Source: Bacteroidales bacterium (GTDB lineage Bacteria > Bacteroidota > Bacteroidia > Bacteroidales > Paludibacteraceae). Taken from it: a stretch of DNA of 63,246 nucleotides. The notes beneath the pieces were generated by a model. It was not told where the DNA came from. It ran no database searches and saw only the letters and a program-made list of their open reading frames with translations. Both the position numbers and the translations under genes were made by a program. How positions within the stretch are numbered: the first letter of the stretch is position 1; every line of letters begins with the position of its first letter. The stretch lies in contig JAAYSS010000134.1 in assembly GCA_012518275.1 (NCBI GenBank), positions 1 to 63,246 of the forward strand, written 5' to 3'. Positions 1-7,644 of the stretch are shown piece by piece.

Positions 1-23
1 ATATAAACGTAGAAACAAGACAT
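1..23 (-). CDS. GIY-YIG endonuclease, second copy (5' end only, cut by window edge)
   Basis: Only the first codons are inside the window; they read MSCFYVY from an ATG at 21-23. The same bases open the complete endonuclease gene at 138-404, and the flanking DNA is also duplicated, so this is a second copy of that gene lying to the left. How much of it is intact cannot be seen. Confidence 0.7.
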
Positions 24-46
24 ACTCAATGGTCGATAAAATGTAA

Positions 47-79
47 AAAGACGATTATCTATTGAATAACCGTCTTTAT
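47..79 (-). terminator. Terminator downstream of tRNA-like remnant A
   Basis: On the minus strand AAAGACG and CGTCTTT pair around an inner TTAT/ATAA stem, and a T run follows. It is a copy of the terminator at 429-462. Confidence 0.7.
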
Positions 80-87
80 TTCATCGT

Positions 88-151
88 GATTCGCCTGGGG
101 ATCGAACCCAGGACCACTCCCGATAAATCGGGATGCTCTACCTACTGAGCC
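88..151 (-). pseudogene. tRNA-Lys-like remnant A
   Basis: On the minus strand the 3' half (T-arm and 3' acceptor strand, 88-115) is identical to tRNA-Lys at 471-542, and the D-arm GCTCAGTAGGTAGAGC is kept. The 5' acceptor strand is missing: the sequence upstream of the D-arm is the end of the GIY-YIG coding region. The anticodon arm is replaced by the palindrome TCCCGATTTATCGGGA. It cannot form an acceptor stem, so it is not a working tRNA. Confidence 0.8.
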
Positions 152-404
152 GATCACTGCGTGAAATCAAATCTTCAATGTATTGACGAGATTTCATTTT
201 CTTAATCGATAGCTCCCTGCTTAACGCTTGACTTCTGTCAGGAAAAACTTCCTTATAAACTAATCGCCAAGGAATACCTCTATCCGTGAATTTACCTTTG
301 ATACGGTTGTGCTCACTCAAACGACGTTCAATATCATTAGTACTCCCAACATAGTACATATCAGCAGAAGAAGAATAAAGGATATAAACGTAGAAACAAG
401 ACAT
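138..404 (-). CDS. GIY-YIG (URI-type) endonuclease, homing-like
   Basis: Small single-domain nuclease of 88 aa. The GIY-YIG core is visible at the N-terminus: YVY at residues 5-7, YYVG near 17-20 and ERRL with the catalytic Arg near 26-29; the expected metal-binding Glu lies in SRELSIKK. The ATG at 402-404 is chosen; a TTG two codons upstream is possible. The last residues, SDRLSR, and the TAG stop are encoded by the D-arm of the tRNA-like remnant at 88-151. The gene is flanked by two copies of the tRNA-Lys 3' half, and a second copy begins at the window edge. Stand-alone nucleases of this family are common in Bacteroidota, and the tRNA setting suggests a small mobile or homing-like element. 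The family call is firm; mobility is inferred from the duplication. Confidence 0.85.
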   Translation of the reverse strand: MSCFYVYILYSSSADMYYVGSTNDIERRLSEHNRIKGKFTDRGIPWRLVYKEVFPDRSQALSRELSIKKMKSRQYIEDLISRSDRLSR

Positions 405-498
405 ACTCAATGGTCAATAAAATGTAAAAAAAGACGATTATCTATTGAATAACCGTCTTTATTTCATCGTGATTCGCCTGGGGATCGAACCCAGGACC
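382..498. repeat. Direct repeat, right copy
   Basis: Partner of the repeat at 1-115. It contains the first codons of the complete GIY-YIG gene, the terminator and the 3' half of the intact tRNA-Lys. The copies diverge exactly where tRNA-Lys has its anticodon arm and remnant A has the palindrome. Confidence 0.9.
429..462 (-). terminator. Terminator of tRNA-Lys
   Basis: Nine bases past the 3' end of tRNA-Lys on the minus strand, AAAGACG pairs with CGTCTTT around an inner TTAT/ATAA stem, followed by seven T residues. Confidence 0.8.
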
Positions 499-542
499 CC
501 ATCCTTAAAAGGGATGTGCTCTACCTACTGAGCTAGCGAATC
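471..542 (-). tRNA. tRNA-Lys (anticodon TTT)
   Basis: A complete 72-nt cloverleaf reads on the minus strand: acceptor GATTCGC/GCGAATC, D-arm GCTC...GAGC, anticodon stem CATCC/GGATG around loop CTTTTAA, and T-arm CTGGG TTCGATC CCCAG. CCA is not encoded. It is the only intact tRNA in the 0.6-kb array and is probably transcribed from the promoter at 643-672 through remnant B. Confidence 0.97.
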
Positions 543-555
543 TTTTTTTATGTCA

Positions 556-625
556 GATTCGAATAAGACTCGAAGCGGGACCCTCCCGATAAATCGAGAT
601 GCTCTACCCACTGAGCTAGTGAATC
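556..625 (-). pseudogene. tRNA-like remnant B
   Basis: The minus strand keeps a tRNA 5' half close to tRNA-Lys (acceptor GATTCAC, TA, D-arm GCTC...GAGC). The anticodon arm is replaced by TCTCGATTTATCGGGA, a near copy of the palindrome in remnant A. The T-stem (CCCGC against CTTAT) does not pair, while the last five bases GAATC still pair with the 5' end. It lies about 11 bases after the predicted start of transcription and so holds the promoter-proximal position. Confidence 0.75.
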
Positions 626-642
626 ATTTTCAAAAGCGGTTG

Positions 643-672
643 CAAAGATACAGCTTTTTTTTAATACTGCAA
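643..672 (-). promoter_or_regulatory. Bacteroidales-type promoter for the tRNA-Lys array
   Basis: On the minus strand a TTG (672-670) is followed after 19 bases by TATCTTTG (650-643), matching the -33/-7 consensus TTG/TAnnTTTG. Transcription should start near 636, just before remnant B. Confidence 0.75.
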
Positions 673-744
673 GCTATTTCCCCCTTTTTAGATAAGAAAA
701 CAGTTTTTTTGAAAAGAAAATGAGTGATTTCTTGTGTTTTTATA

Positions 745-773
745 TTGCAAAACATTAAATTATAGTATCTTTG
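745..773 (+). promoter_or_regulatory. Promoter for the CorC/GldE-like gene
   Basis: TTG at 745-747 and TATCTTTG at 766-773 are 18 bases apart. The predicted start near 780 leaves a leader of about 27 bases before the TTG start codon at 807. Confidence 0.7.
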
Positions 774-806
774 CAAAGTAAAAGAAAGTTTTTAATAAAA
801 TAATAG

Positions 807-2060
807 TTGAGTTCAATAGGCTACATATTGCTTTCGCTGTTGGGCGTTGTTTTCTTTTCAGGGATGGAGACTGCATATCTTTCTGCAAATCGACTTCGGT
901 TTGAATTGGCAAAGAAGGATAAGAGTTTGAATTCGTCGATTATTTCCATTTTTTACAACAACTCACAACAATTTGTTGCCACCATGTCGCTGGGAAAATA
1001 CATCAGCATAGTGGTTTACGGCATGCTGATAATGAGTTTTATGAGTGAGCCTTTCAGTGCAATGGGAATAGGTATAGGTTTCAGCCTGCTTTTACAAATC
1101 GTCATTGCTGCAACTATCTTAATAATTGTTGGAGAGTTTCTCCCAAAAATAATTTTTAGACTCAACCCAAACTTGTGGATTCGGGCTTTCTCATGGCTTT
1201 TGCTCATATTTTACATTGTTCTCTATCCTGTGTCATGGATTACCTCATGGCTTTCATTAAGGGCATTCAAAGTACTAAGAACCGACATTCCTAAGTCGGT
1301 AGAAGAAAATATTTTTTCGAAAATTGACTTGAATTATCTCCTTTTAGAGAGTTTAGACTCTAAGGATGACATCAAAGAACTAAATAACGAAGTAAAGATT
1401 TTTAAGAAAGCACTTGATTTTTCCACCGTTAAACTCAGAGATTGCTACATACCTCGTACTGAGATGGTTGCTTTGGAATACGGTGTAGATGTAAATGCAC
1501 TTAAGCAGACGTTTATAGAAACCGGACTTTCCAAAATACTGATTTATAAAGACAATATTGACAATATAGTGGGTTACATACATTCTTCTGAAATGTTTAA
1601 AGATCAGAAAAATTGGGTTAGACACATTAAGCCCATCCCGATAGTACCAGAAAACATGGCTGCACAAAAGCTGATGAAAACTTTCATGACACAAAAGAAA
1701 AGTATTGCCGTGGTGGTAGATGAATTTGGTGGTACAGCCGGGATAGTTACATTGGAAGATATTGTAGAACAAATATTTGGCGAAATTGAAGACGAGCATG
1801 ACGTTCGTGACTACATGGCAGAACAAATCGGTGAGAATGAATATCTTTTATCAGGAAAGCTTGAAGTGGAAGAAGCAAATCGGCTATTCAACTTAAACAT
1901 CCCAATGTCCGAAGCATATACTACAATAGCCGGATTTATACTGCAAGCTCATCAACGGTTTCCTAAGTTAAACGAAATAATCCGAATTGAACACTTTACC
2001 TTCAAAACTGTAAAAGTAACTAACAACCGAATTGAACTTGTAAAAATGCAGGTGAATTAA
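807..2060 (+). CDS. CNNM/CBS/CorC_HlyC membrane protein (hemolysin family, GldE-like)
   Basis: Protein of 417 aa with an N-terminal CNNM-type membrane domain (about residues 1-165, four hydrophobic segments), a paired CBS module (about 205-330, with DEFGGTAGIVTLED) and a C-terminal CorC_HlyC domain (about 335-415). The family is linked to magnesium or cobalt transport; Bacteroidota members include GldE, which affects gliding. Which role applies cannot be told here. The start is taken as TTG at 807, because the next methionine lies inside the first membrane segment and the promoter at 745-773 fits TTG. The next gene is a PpiD-like foldase, a common neighbour in Bacteroidales, but a strong terminator separates them. 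Confidence 0.85.
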   Translation: MSSIGYILLSLLGVVFFSGMETAYLSANRLRFELAKKDKSLNSSIISIFYNNSQQFVATMSLGKYISIVVYGMLIMSFMSEPFSAMGIGIGFSLLLQIVIAATILIIVGEFLPKIIFRLNPNLWIRAFSWLLLIFYIVLYPVSWITSWLSLRAFKVLRTDIPKSVEENIFSKIDLNYLLLESLDSKDDIKELNNEVKIFKKALDFSTVKLRDCYIPRTEMVALEYGVDVNALKQTFIETGLSKILIYKDNIDNIVGYIHSSEMFKDQKNWVRHIKPIPIVPENMAAQKLMKTFMTQKKSIAVVVDEFGGTAGIVTLEDIVEQIFGEIEDEHDVRDYMAEQIGENEYLLSGKLEVEEANRLFNLNIPMSEAYTTIAGFILQAHQRFPKLNEIIRIEHFTFKTVKVTNNRIELVKMQVN

Positions 2061-2120
2061 TTCTTGAATAATTACAGAGTAAAAGGACATAAAATTGGGT
2101 ATAAATAATTATTTACAACT

Positions 2121-2149
2121 AAAATGCATGCCGAATGCATTTTTTTTTG
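2121..2149 (+). terminator. Rho-independent terminator after the CorC/GldE-like gene
   Basis: AAAATGCAT and ATGCATTTT form a 9-bp stem around a 5-base loop, and the T run continues past the stem. Confidence 0.85.
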
Positions 2150-2213
2150 TAAGTTCGTGCCCTAAAATTTAAATAAAAATTAATCTCAAAAACTTATAAC
2201 TTTTTTACATAAA

Positions 2214-4334
2214 ATGGCAATTTTACAAAGCATAAGAAGCAAAGGAGTTTTATTGGCAATCGTGATAGGTGTAGCACTCTTGGCATTTATTATCGGCGAC
2301 TTTTTAAATTCCGGATCAACACTTTTTCACCAAGCAAAACAAAATGTAGCCGAAATAAACGGTGAAAAAATAGACATTCGAACTTTCCAAGAAGCTGTTG
2401 ACCAGCTGAATACGGTTGTTAAAATCGAATCAGGAAGAAGTGACATCAATGAAAATGAAATGGCTCAACTTCGTACACAAGTTTGGGAAAATATGATCAA
2501 CGAACGTGTACTGGAAGCTGAAGCTGCTAAAATGGGACTTACTGTTAACACTGAAGAGCTAAAAGACAGATTGATTGGCAAGAACATTCATCCACTTATT
2601 CAACAACGTCCTATTTTCATGGACCCAAAGACCGGTCAGTTCAGCCGAGCTACACTACTTCAGTTTTACAACAATGTGTTTGATGATAACATACCACCAG
2701 AAGCACAAGAGCAGCTTCGCGAAGCAAAGTCATACTGGCTATTCTGGGAAAAAGCTGTAAAAAGCTCCATCCTCCAAGAGAAATACTTTGCATTACTTGG
2801 AAAATCAATAGGAACTAACAGCCTGGAAGCTAAATACAACTACGATGCACGAAAAATGACAGGCGATGTAAACTATGTAATACAACCTTACACATCTGTA
2901 TCCGATTCAGCCGTAAAGGTTTCAGATGCAGAATTAAAAACACGCTACGAAAAAGTAAAAGAATTTTATAAGCAAGAAGCTAATCGTTCTATTTCCTATG
3001 TTGCATTTAATGTAGAGCCTCTTGAAGAAGATTTCAAAGAAGCACAAGAGTGGATGGACAAAGTAAGCGAAGAATTTAAAACCACAAATGATGTTGCTGG
3101 ATTGGTAAATGCAGAATCTGACATTACGTATGATGAAAAGCGATCCTATTCAAAACAGACTGTCCCAGCAAACTTGAAAGAATTTGCTTTCAGTAATGGT
3201 ACAGGTGCAATTTACGGCCCCGTATTCCAAGACAACACACACACTATGGCGAAAATCATGCAGTCCGGTATTATGGAATCAGACTCTGTAAAACTTCGTC
3301 ATATTGTGCTTGAACCAGATAGCAATGCAAAAGCAGACAGCATCATCAATGCAATAAAAGGTGGTTTAAGTTTTGCTGATGCTGCTCGTGAAAATTCATT
3401 AGCACAACAAACAGCAGCTGCCGGAGGCGAAGTGGGTTGGATTACTCGCGACATGGTTGGTTCAGAAATTTCAGAGCCGGCATTTTCAAAAGGGATTAAC
3501 GAAATCTTCAAGGTGAGCAACATGCAAGGAATCCAGATTTTCCAAGTAATGGAAAAAACACCGGCTCGCCCGAAAGTGAAATTGGCAATTTTGGAACGCA
3601 AAGTAACTCCAAGTAATCAATCTTATAGTCAACAATTTAATGAAGCAAAACAATTTGCCGCAGCCAGTACTGATCAAAAGAAATTTGAAGAATTAGCAAA
3701 AGAAAAAGGATATGTAGTACGCCCATCAGCAGGGTTAAATAAAAACTCGGATAATGTAGATATGATTCCGCAATCAAGACAAGTTGTGCGCTGGGCATTC
3801 GAAAACAATAAAGGAAAAGTTTCTGATGTATTCGACTGTGATAGAGACACTTATGTCGTTGCAGTTGTTACCGAAATAAACGAAAAAGGATTCCAAAGCT
3901 TGGAACAGCTGAAGCCACAACTGAGAGCTGAATTGGTAAAAGAGAAAAAAGCGGAAATCATCAAAAAACAACTAACTAATCTGTTGGCTTCCAATCCTAC
4001 AATCGATGGACTGGCCACATCACTGGATTCAGAGGTAAAAACAGCTCCTGCGATAAACTTCGCATCATTCCAATTTGGTGATGCAGGCATGGAGCCGTAT
4101 ATTGTTGGTAAAGCAAGTATTACCGAGCCTGGAAAATTATCGGTTCCTCTAAAAGGAGAAACGGGTGTTTTCGTTATTGCACCTCAAGACAAACAGTCAG
4201 ATTCTACACCATTTGACGCAAAATTAGAGGCTGAACAACTTGATTATCGCACCGCACAATCATTGCCTTATTTACTGATGCAAAAAATGAGAGACAAATA
4301 CAAAATTGTGGACAACAGAGCAAATTTCTATTAA
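2214..4334 (+). CDS. Membrane-anchored peptidyl-prolyl isomerase, PpiD/SurA type
   Basis: Protein of 706 aa. A short cytoplasmic N-terminus is followed by one membrane helix (about residues 11-30), then a SurA_N-type chaperone region (about 35-200) and a parvulin PPIase domain (about 355-450, with LRHIVL and a GGEVGWI segment before the EPAF motif). The remaining 250 residues are a second PPIase-like and C-terminal chaperone region. It is expected to act on the periplasmic side of the inner membrane and help fold outer-membrane and secreted proteins. Length and layout match the Bacteroidales PpiD-like family. It has its own terminator at 4361-4392. Confidence 0.92.
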   Translation: MAILQSIRSKGVLLAIVIGVALLAFIIGDFLNSGSTLFHQAKQNVAEINGEKIDIRTFQEAVDQLNTVVKIESGRSDINENEMAQLRTQVWENMINERVLEAEAAKMGLTVNTEELKDRLIGKNIHPLIQQRPIFMDPKTGQFSRATLLQFYNNVFDDNIPPEAQEQLREAKSYWLFWEKAVKSSILQEKYFALLGKSIGTNSLEAKYNYDARKMTGDVNYVIQPYTSVSDSAVKVSDAELKTRYEKVKEFYKQEANRSISYVAFNVEPLEEDFKEAQEWMDKVSEEFKTTNDVAGLVNAESDITYDEKRSYSKQTVPANLKEFAFSNGTGAIYGPVFQDNTHTMAKIMQSGIMESDSVKLRHIVLEPDSNAKADSIINAIKGGLSFADAARENSLAQQTAAAGGEVGWITRDMVGSEISEPAFSKGINEIFKVSNMQGIQIFQVMEKTPARPKVKLAILERKVTPSNQSYSQQFNEAKQFAAASTDQKKFEELAKEKGYVVRPSAGLNKNSDNVDMIPQSRQVVRWAFENNKGKVSDVFDCDRDTYVVAVVTEINEKGFQSLEQLKPQLRAELVKEKKAEIIKKQLTNLLASNPTIDGLATSLDSEVKTAPAINFASFQFGDAGMEPYIVGKASITEPGKLSVPLKGETGVFVIAPQDKQSDSTPFDAKLEAEQLDYRTAQSLPYLLMQKMRDKYKIVDNRANFY

Positions 4335-4360
4335 ATCTAAAACTCATTTAATAATATGTA

Positions 4361-4392
4361 AAAACGGGATGAACTTGTATCATTCCGTTTTT
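4361..4392 (+). terminator. Terminator after the PpiD-like gene
   Basis: AAAACGGgATGA pairs with TCATtCCGTTTT around a short loop and ends in a T run. Confidence 0.85.
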
Positions 4393-4450
4393 ATTTTACA
4401 CTAGATGTTGTAATTTTGTGTGAAATTGTTTTTACCAATTGATTAGATTA

Positions 4451-7400
4451 ATGTTTTTTCGAAAAATAAAAGTAATCGCTCTTGCCTTAACTCTGTTTTT
4501 ACCGTTGTCGGTGTTTTCACAAGCACCTTTAATAAAAACTTTGGAGGATACGCTTACCGTTTTTGGGGAAAAATATGCTGATGTCGGTCAAGTTCGAATT
4601 ACCAAAATCACACCGCTTTCAACAGCCAAACGTTTAACCATAACAACCAATCCTACATTGAGTTACCTCCCCTTACGTCCAAATAACGTCGATTCTATCT
4701 ATAATTTGGTTAAAAGTTTGACTCGTTTTGATTATCCAAACTATACAATTTCTATCTTTTCTAACGGTCAAGAAATTTCAGAACTGATACCCGGATATTA
4801 TCGGAAAAGCGGTCGTAGCCGTTTAGCTAGATTTTCGGTTGATCCACCACAACATCCGCTAGTAAAAAACACTTCATCACCCAATAAAGTTACTCATGGA
4901 CTTCAGAATCGTCACTTGGCTGTGTGGCAGAGTCATGGACGTTATTACAACCAGATCCGTGAACGCTGGATGTGGCAACGACCAGTGATGTTTTCTACTG
5001 TTGAAGATTTATACACCCAGGCGTACGTGCTGCCGTTTTTGGTGCCGATGCTTGAAAATGCCGGAGCTAACGTTCTACTTCCCCGCGAACGCGACACACA
5101 GACCCATGAGGTGATTGTGGATAATGACAACAGCTCATCACATTCCGAATTTAACACCATTAATGGAAGCCAAAAATGGAGTAAAGGGGCACTTCCCGGA
5201 TTCGGTGATATGAAAAGGAATTACCTACATAAGGAAAATCCTTTTCGTATGGGAACGTATATGCAGGTAATTTCCACCAAAGAGAATACCCGTAATGCTG
5301 TTGCACAATGGATACCCAACATACCGGAAACCGGAAAATATGCGGTATACGTTTCCTATAAATCACTTATGAATAGTGTGCGAGACGCTCAATACACAGT
5401 GCGACATGCAGGTGGTACTACTGAATTTTCTGTAAATCAAACCATGGGCGGAGGTACTTGGATTTACTTAGGACATTTTGATTTTGAAGAAGGAAAAGAT
5501 GATAATCAAGGAGTTTTTCTGACTAATTTTAGTGCAGACAACAACAGAGTAATCACTGCCGATGCCGTAAAGATTGGGGGAGGAATGGGCAATATCAGTC
5601 GAAAACGCTCTGATCAAGTTATAAGAACCTATGTCGGAAGAGGGAGGAAGCGCAGACTTCGAACTTCTGTAAAAAAATTTACCAACTATTCTACCAGTCA
5701 TTATCCCCGATTTACCGAGGGCGCTCGCTACTGGCTCCAATGGGCAGGCGTACCAGATACCATTTACAGTCGCACCGATGGCGCTAACGATTATTCGGAC
5801 GATTTCCAATCGCGTGGTTTTTGGGTAAATTATTTGGCAGGCGGGTCGTCGGTATTGCCTTCCAAACCCGGCTTGAAAATCCCGATTGACATGGCGTTTG
5901 CATTTCATTCCGATGCCGGTCTAAGGGGAAACGACTCTATATTAGGCACATTAGCTATTTTTACCGTTAAAAACAAAGAGAAAAGCTCCATCTATGCTAA
6001 CAACAAATCTCGCTGGAATGCGCGTGAAATGACTGATATTATTCAGACACAAATTACCGAAGACATAAAGCAGACATTCAATCCCGAATGGAAACGAAGG
6101 GGGCTTTGGAATCGAAATTATAGCGAATCAAGAGTACCGGAAGTTCCAACCATGTTATTGGAAATGCTTTCACACCAAAACTACGGCGATATGCGTTATG
6201 GGCATGATCCACGTTTTAGGTTTACCGTCAGCAGGGCAATCTATAAAGGAATGCTTCGGTATTTGGCTACCGCAAACAACTTTGAGTATGTAGTACAACC
6301 ACTTCCGATCGAAAGTTTCAACACTCAATTTGTGTCTGATAATGAGGTAAAACTTTCTTGGCGACCTACCGACGATCCACTTGAACCAACCGCAAAACCT
6401 GATTCTTACATTGTTTACACTCGAATAGAAAATGGAGGATTTGATAACGGAGTTTTGGTTCATAAAAACTCATACACCCGAAAGATTGAAAAAGGGAAGA
6501 TATACAGTTTTAAAATTGAGGCGGTAAACAAAGGAGGTAAGAGTTTCCCGTCGGAAATACTATCGGTTTACAAAGCACCAAACAGCAATCCCACTGTGCT
6601 GATTGTAAATGGATTCACGCGGATTTCAGGCCCTGAAGATTTTTCTATTGGTAATGAAGTGGCTGGTTTTAATGAAACTTACGATGCCGGTGTGCCCTAC
6701 ATTTCCGATATAAGTTACACTGGACGTCAAACAGAGTTTAGAAGGTACAAACCATATGTAAATGACGAAAATGTTGGTTTTGGAGCAAGTAATCAAGAGT
6801 TTGCAAGTAAAGAAATTGCGGGAAATACGTTTGATTATCCATTTATTCATGGGCGCGCCATAAAATCTGCCGGTCACTCTTTCGTTTCTACTAGCAAAAA
6901 GTCAGTGCTTAAATCGGAAGTAAAACTACATGATTATAAAATTGTTGACCTTATTTTAGGAAAGGAAAGACAACGCTCAGCTCTATTTGACACTACCAAA
7001 AAAGATTTCAAAACCTTTGAGCCTGCCATGCAAAAAGCAATCACTCAACTAACTGACTCAGGAGGCAATATCCTTATCAGTGGTTCTAACATGGTTTCTG
7101 ACCTTGTTTTGGCAGATAGTAGCATGACTTCGGATAAAATGTTTATGAAAAAAACGCTGAAAATTAGATGGTTTGCAGACAAAATAAATAATCTGAGTCA
7201 AGTCGATTTTCATACTTCACCCATAAAGGAAATTCCAGATAATCTACAGGTTAAATTTTATACAAATCCTAACAAAAAATCGTATTTCGTAGAAGCTCCC
7301 GATGTGGTTATTCCGGCCGATATAAAAGCTGTTAAAGTCTGTGAATACGAGCAAAATCATTCAAGTGCAGGCATCGCCTATAAAGAAAACTATGGAGTTT

Positions 7401-7495
7401 GTGCTTTTGGATTTCCATTTGAAACCATTCAAAATGAGAATGATAGGAATAGGCTGATGCGGGGTGTTTTAACTTTTTTTACGAAAAACAATTAA
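4451..7495 (+). CDS. Secreted Amidase_3-type hydrolase with golvesin-C-like and FN3 domains
   Basis: Starting at the ATG 4451 gives 1014 aa with a clean signal peptide ending in LSVFSQ; an earlier in-frame TTG would add four polar residues. An N-acetylmuramoyl-L-alanine amidase (Amidase_3) fold is split. The first part (about residues 155-220) holds WQSHGRYY and RERD. The second (about 475-600) holds AFHSDAG and LLEMLSHQN, which supply the second metal-binding His and the catalytic Glu position. Between them (about 275-375) sits a golvesin C-terminal-like beta-sandwich, rich in aromatics around YAVYVSYK. An FN3 domain follows (about 625-705). Such proteins are often labelled xanthan lyase, but the motifs support a peptidoglycan amidase. 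No T9SS signal is evident, so a periplasmic or outer-membrane location is likely. Confidence 0.8.
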   Translation: MFFRKIKVIALALTLFLPLSVFSQAPLIKTLEDTLTVFGEKYADVGQVRITKITPLSTAKRLTITTNPTLSYLPLRPNNVDSIYNLVKSLTRFDYPNYTISIFSNGQEISELIPGYYRKSGRSRLARFSVDPPQHPLVKNTSSPNKVTHGLQNRHLAVWQSHGRYYNQIRERWMWQRPVMFSTVEDLYTQAYVLPFLVPMLENAGANVLLPRERDTQTHEVIVDNDNSSSHSEFNTINGSQKWSKGALPGFGDMKRNYLHKENPFRMGTYMQVISTKENTRNAVAQWIPNIPETGKYAVYVSYKSLMNSVRDAQYTVRHAGGTTEFSVNQTMGGGTWIYLGHFDFEEGKDDNQGVFLTNFSADNNRVITADAVKIGGGMGNISRKRSDQVIRTYVGRGRKRRLRTSVKKFTNYSTSHYPRFTEGARYWLQWAGVPDTIYSRTDGANDYSDDFQSRGFWVNYLAGGSSVLPSKPGLKIPIDMAFAFHSDAGLRGNDSILGTLAIFTVKNKEKSSIYANNKSRWNAREMTDIIQTQITEDIKQTFNPEWKRRGLWNRNYSESRVPEVPTMLLEMLSHQNYGDMRYGHDPRFRFTVSRAIYKGMLRYLATANNFEYVVQPLPIESFNTQFVSDNEVKLSWRPTDDPLEPTAKPDSYIVYTRIENGGFDNGVLVHKNSYTRKIEKGKIYSFKIEAVNKGGKSFPSEILSVYKAPNSNPTVLIVNGFTRISGPEDFSIGNEVAGFNETYDAGVPYISDISYTGRQTEFRRYKPYVNDENVGFGASNQEFASKEIAGNTFDYPFIHGRAIKSAGHSFVSTSKKSVLKSEVKLHDYKIVDLILGKERQRSALFDTTKKDFKTFEPAMQKAITQLTDSGGNILISGSNMVSDLVLADSSMTSDKMFMKKTLKIRWFADKINNLSQVDFHTSPIKEIPDNLQVKFYTNPNKKSYFVEAPDVVIPADIKAVKVCEYEQNHSSAGIAYKENYGVCAFGFPFETIQNENDRNRLMRGVLTFFTKNN

Positions 7496-7644
7496 AACTA
7501 ATCGGCAAAAGAATGCTTGTTTTGACTCCCGATTGAAATTTTGAAATTTTGGTTCTCGGAAAATTATGCACCAAATCCTATTTATTCTCGATTTTTTTAT
7601 ATACTTTTATAATAATCAATTTACATCTTGAAATAATATCACTC

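Larger units (their letters stand above)
1..115. repeat. Direct repeat, left copy
   Basis: These bases recur almost unchanged at 382-498. The differences seen are one substitution and two extra A residues in the right copy. The unit covers the 5' end of a GIY-YIG gene, a terminator hairpin and the 3' half of tRNA-Lys. The period of about 381 bases equals one complete unit of endonuclease plus tRNA half. Confidence 0.9.

Noticed and set aside
88-151. A second functional tRNA-Lys
   Set aside because: The 5' acceptor strand is missing and the anticodon arm is a palindrome with no usable anticodon.
7549-7644. N-terminal extension of PdxA
   Set aside because: The added residues are hydrophobic and not found in the family; the ATG at 7645 gives the conserved N-terminus.
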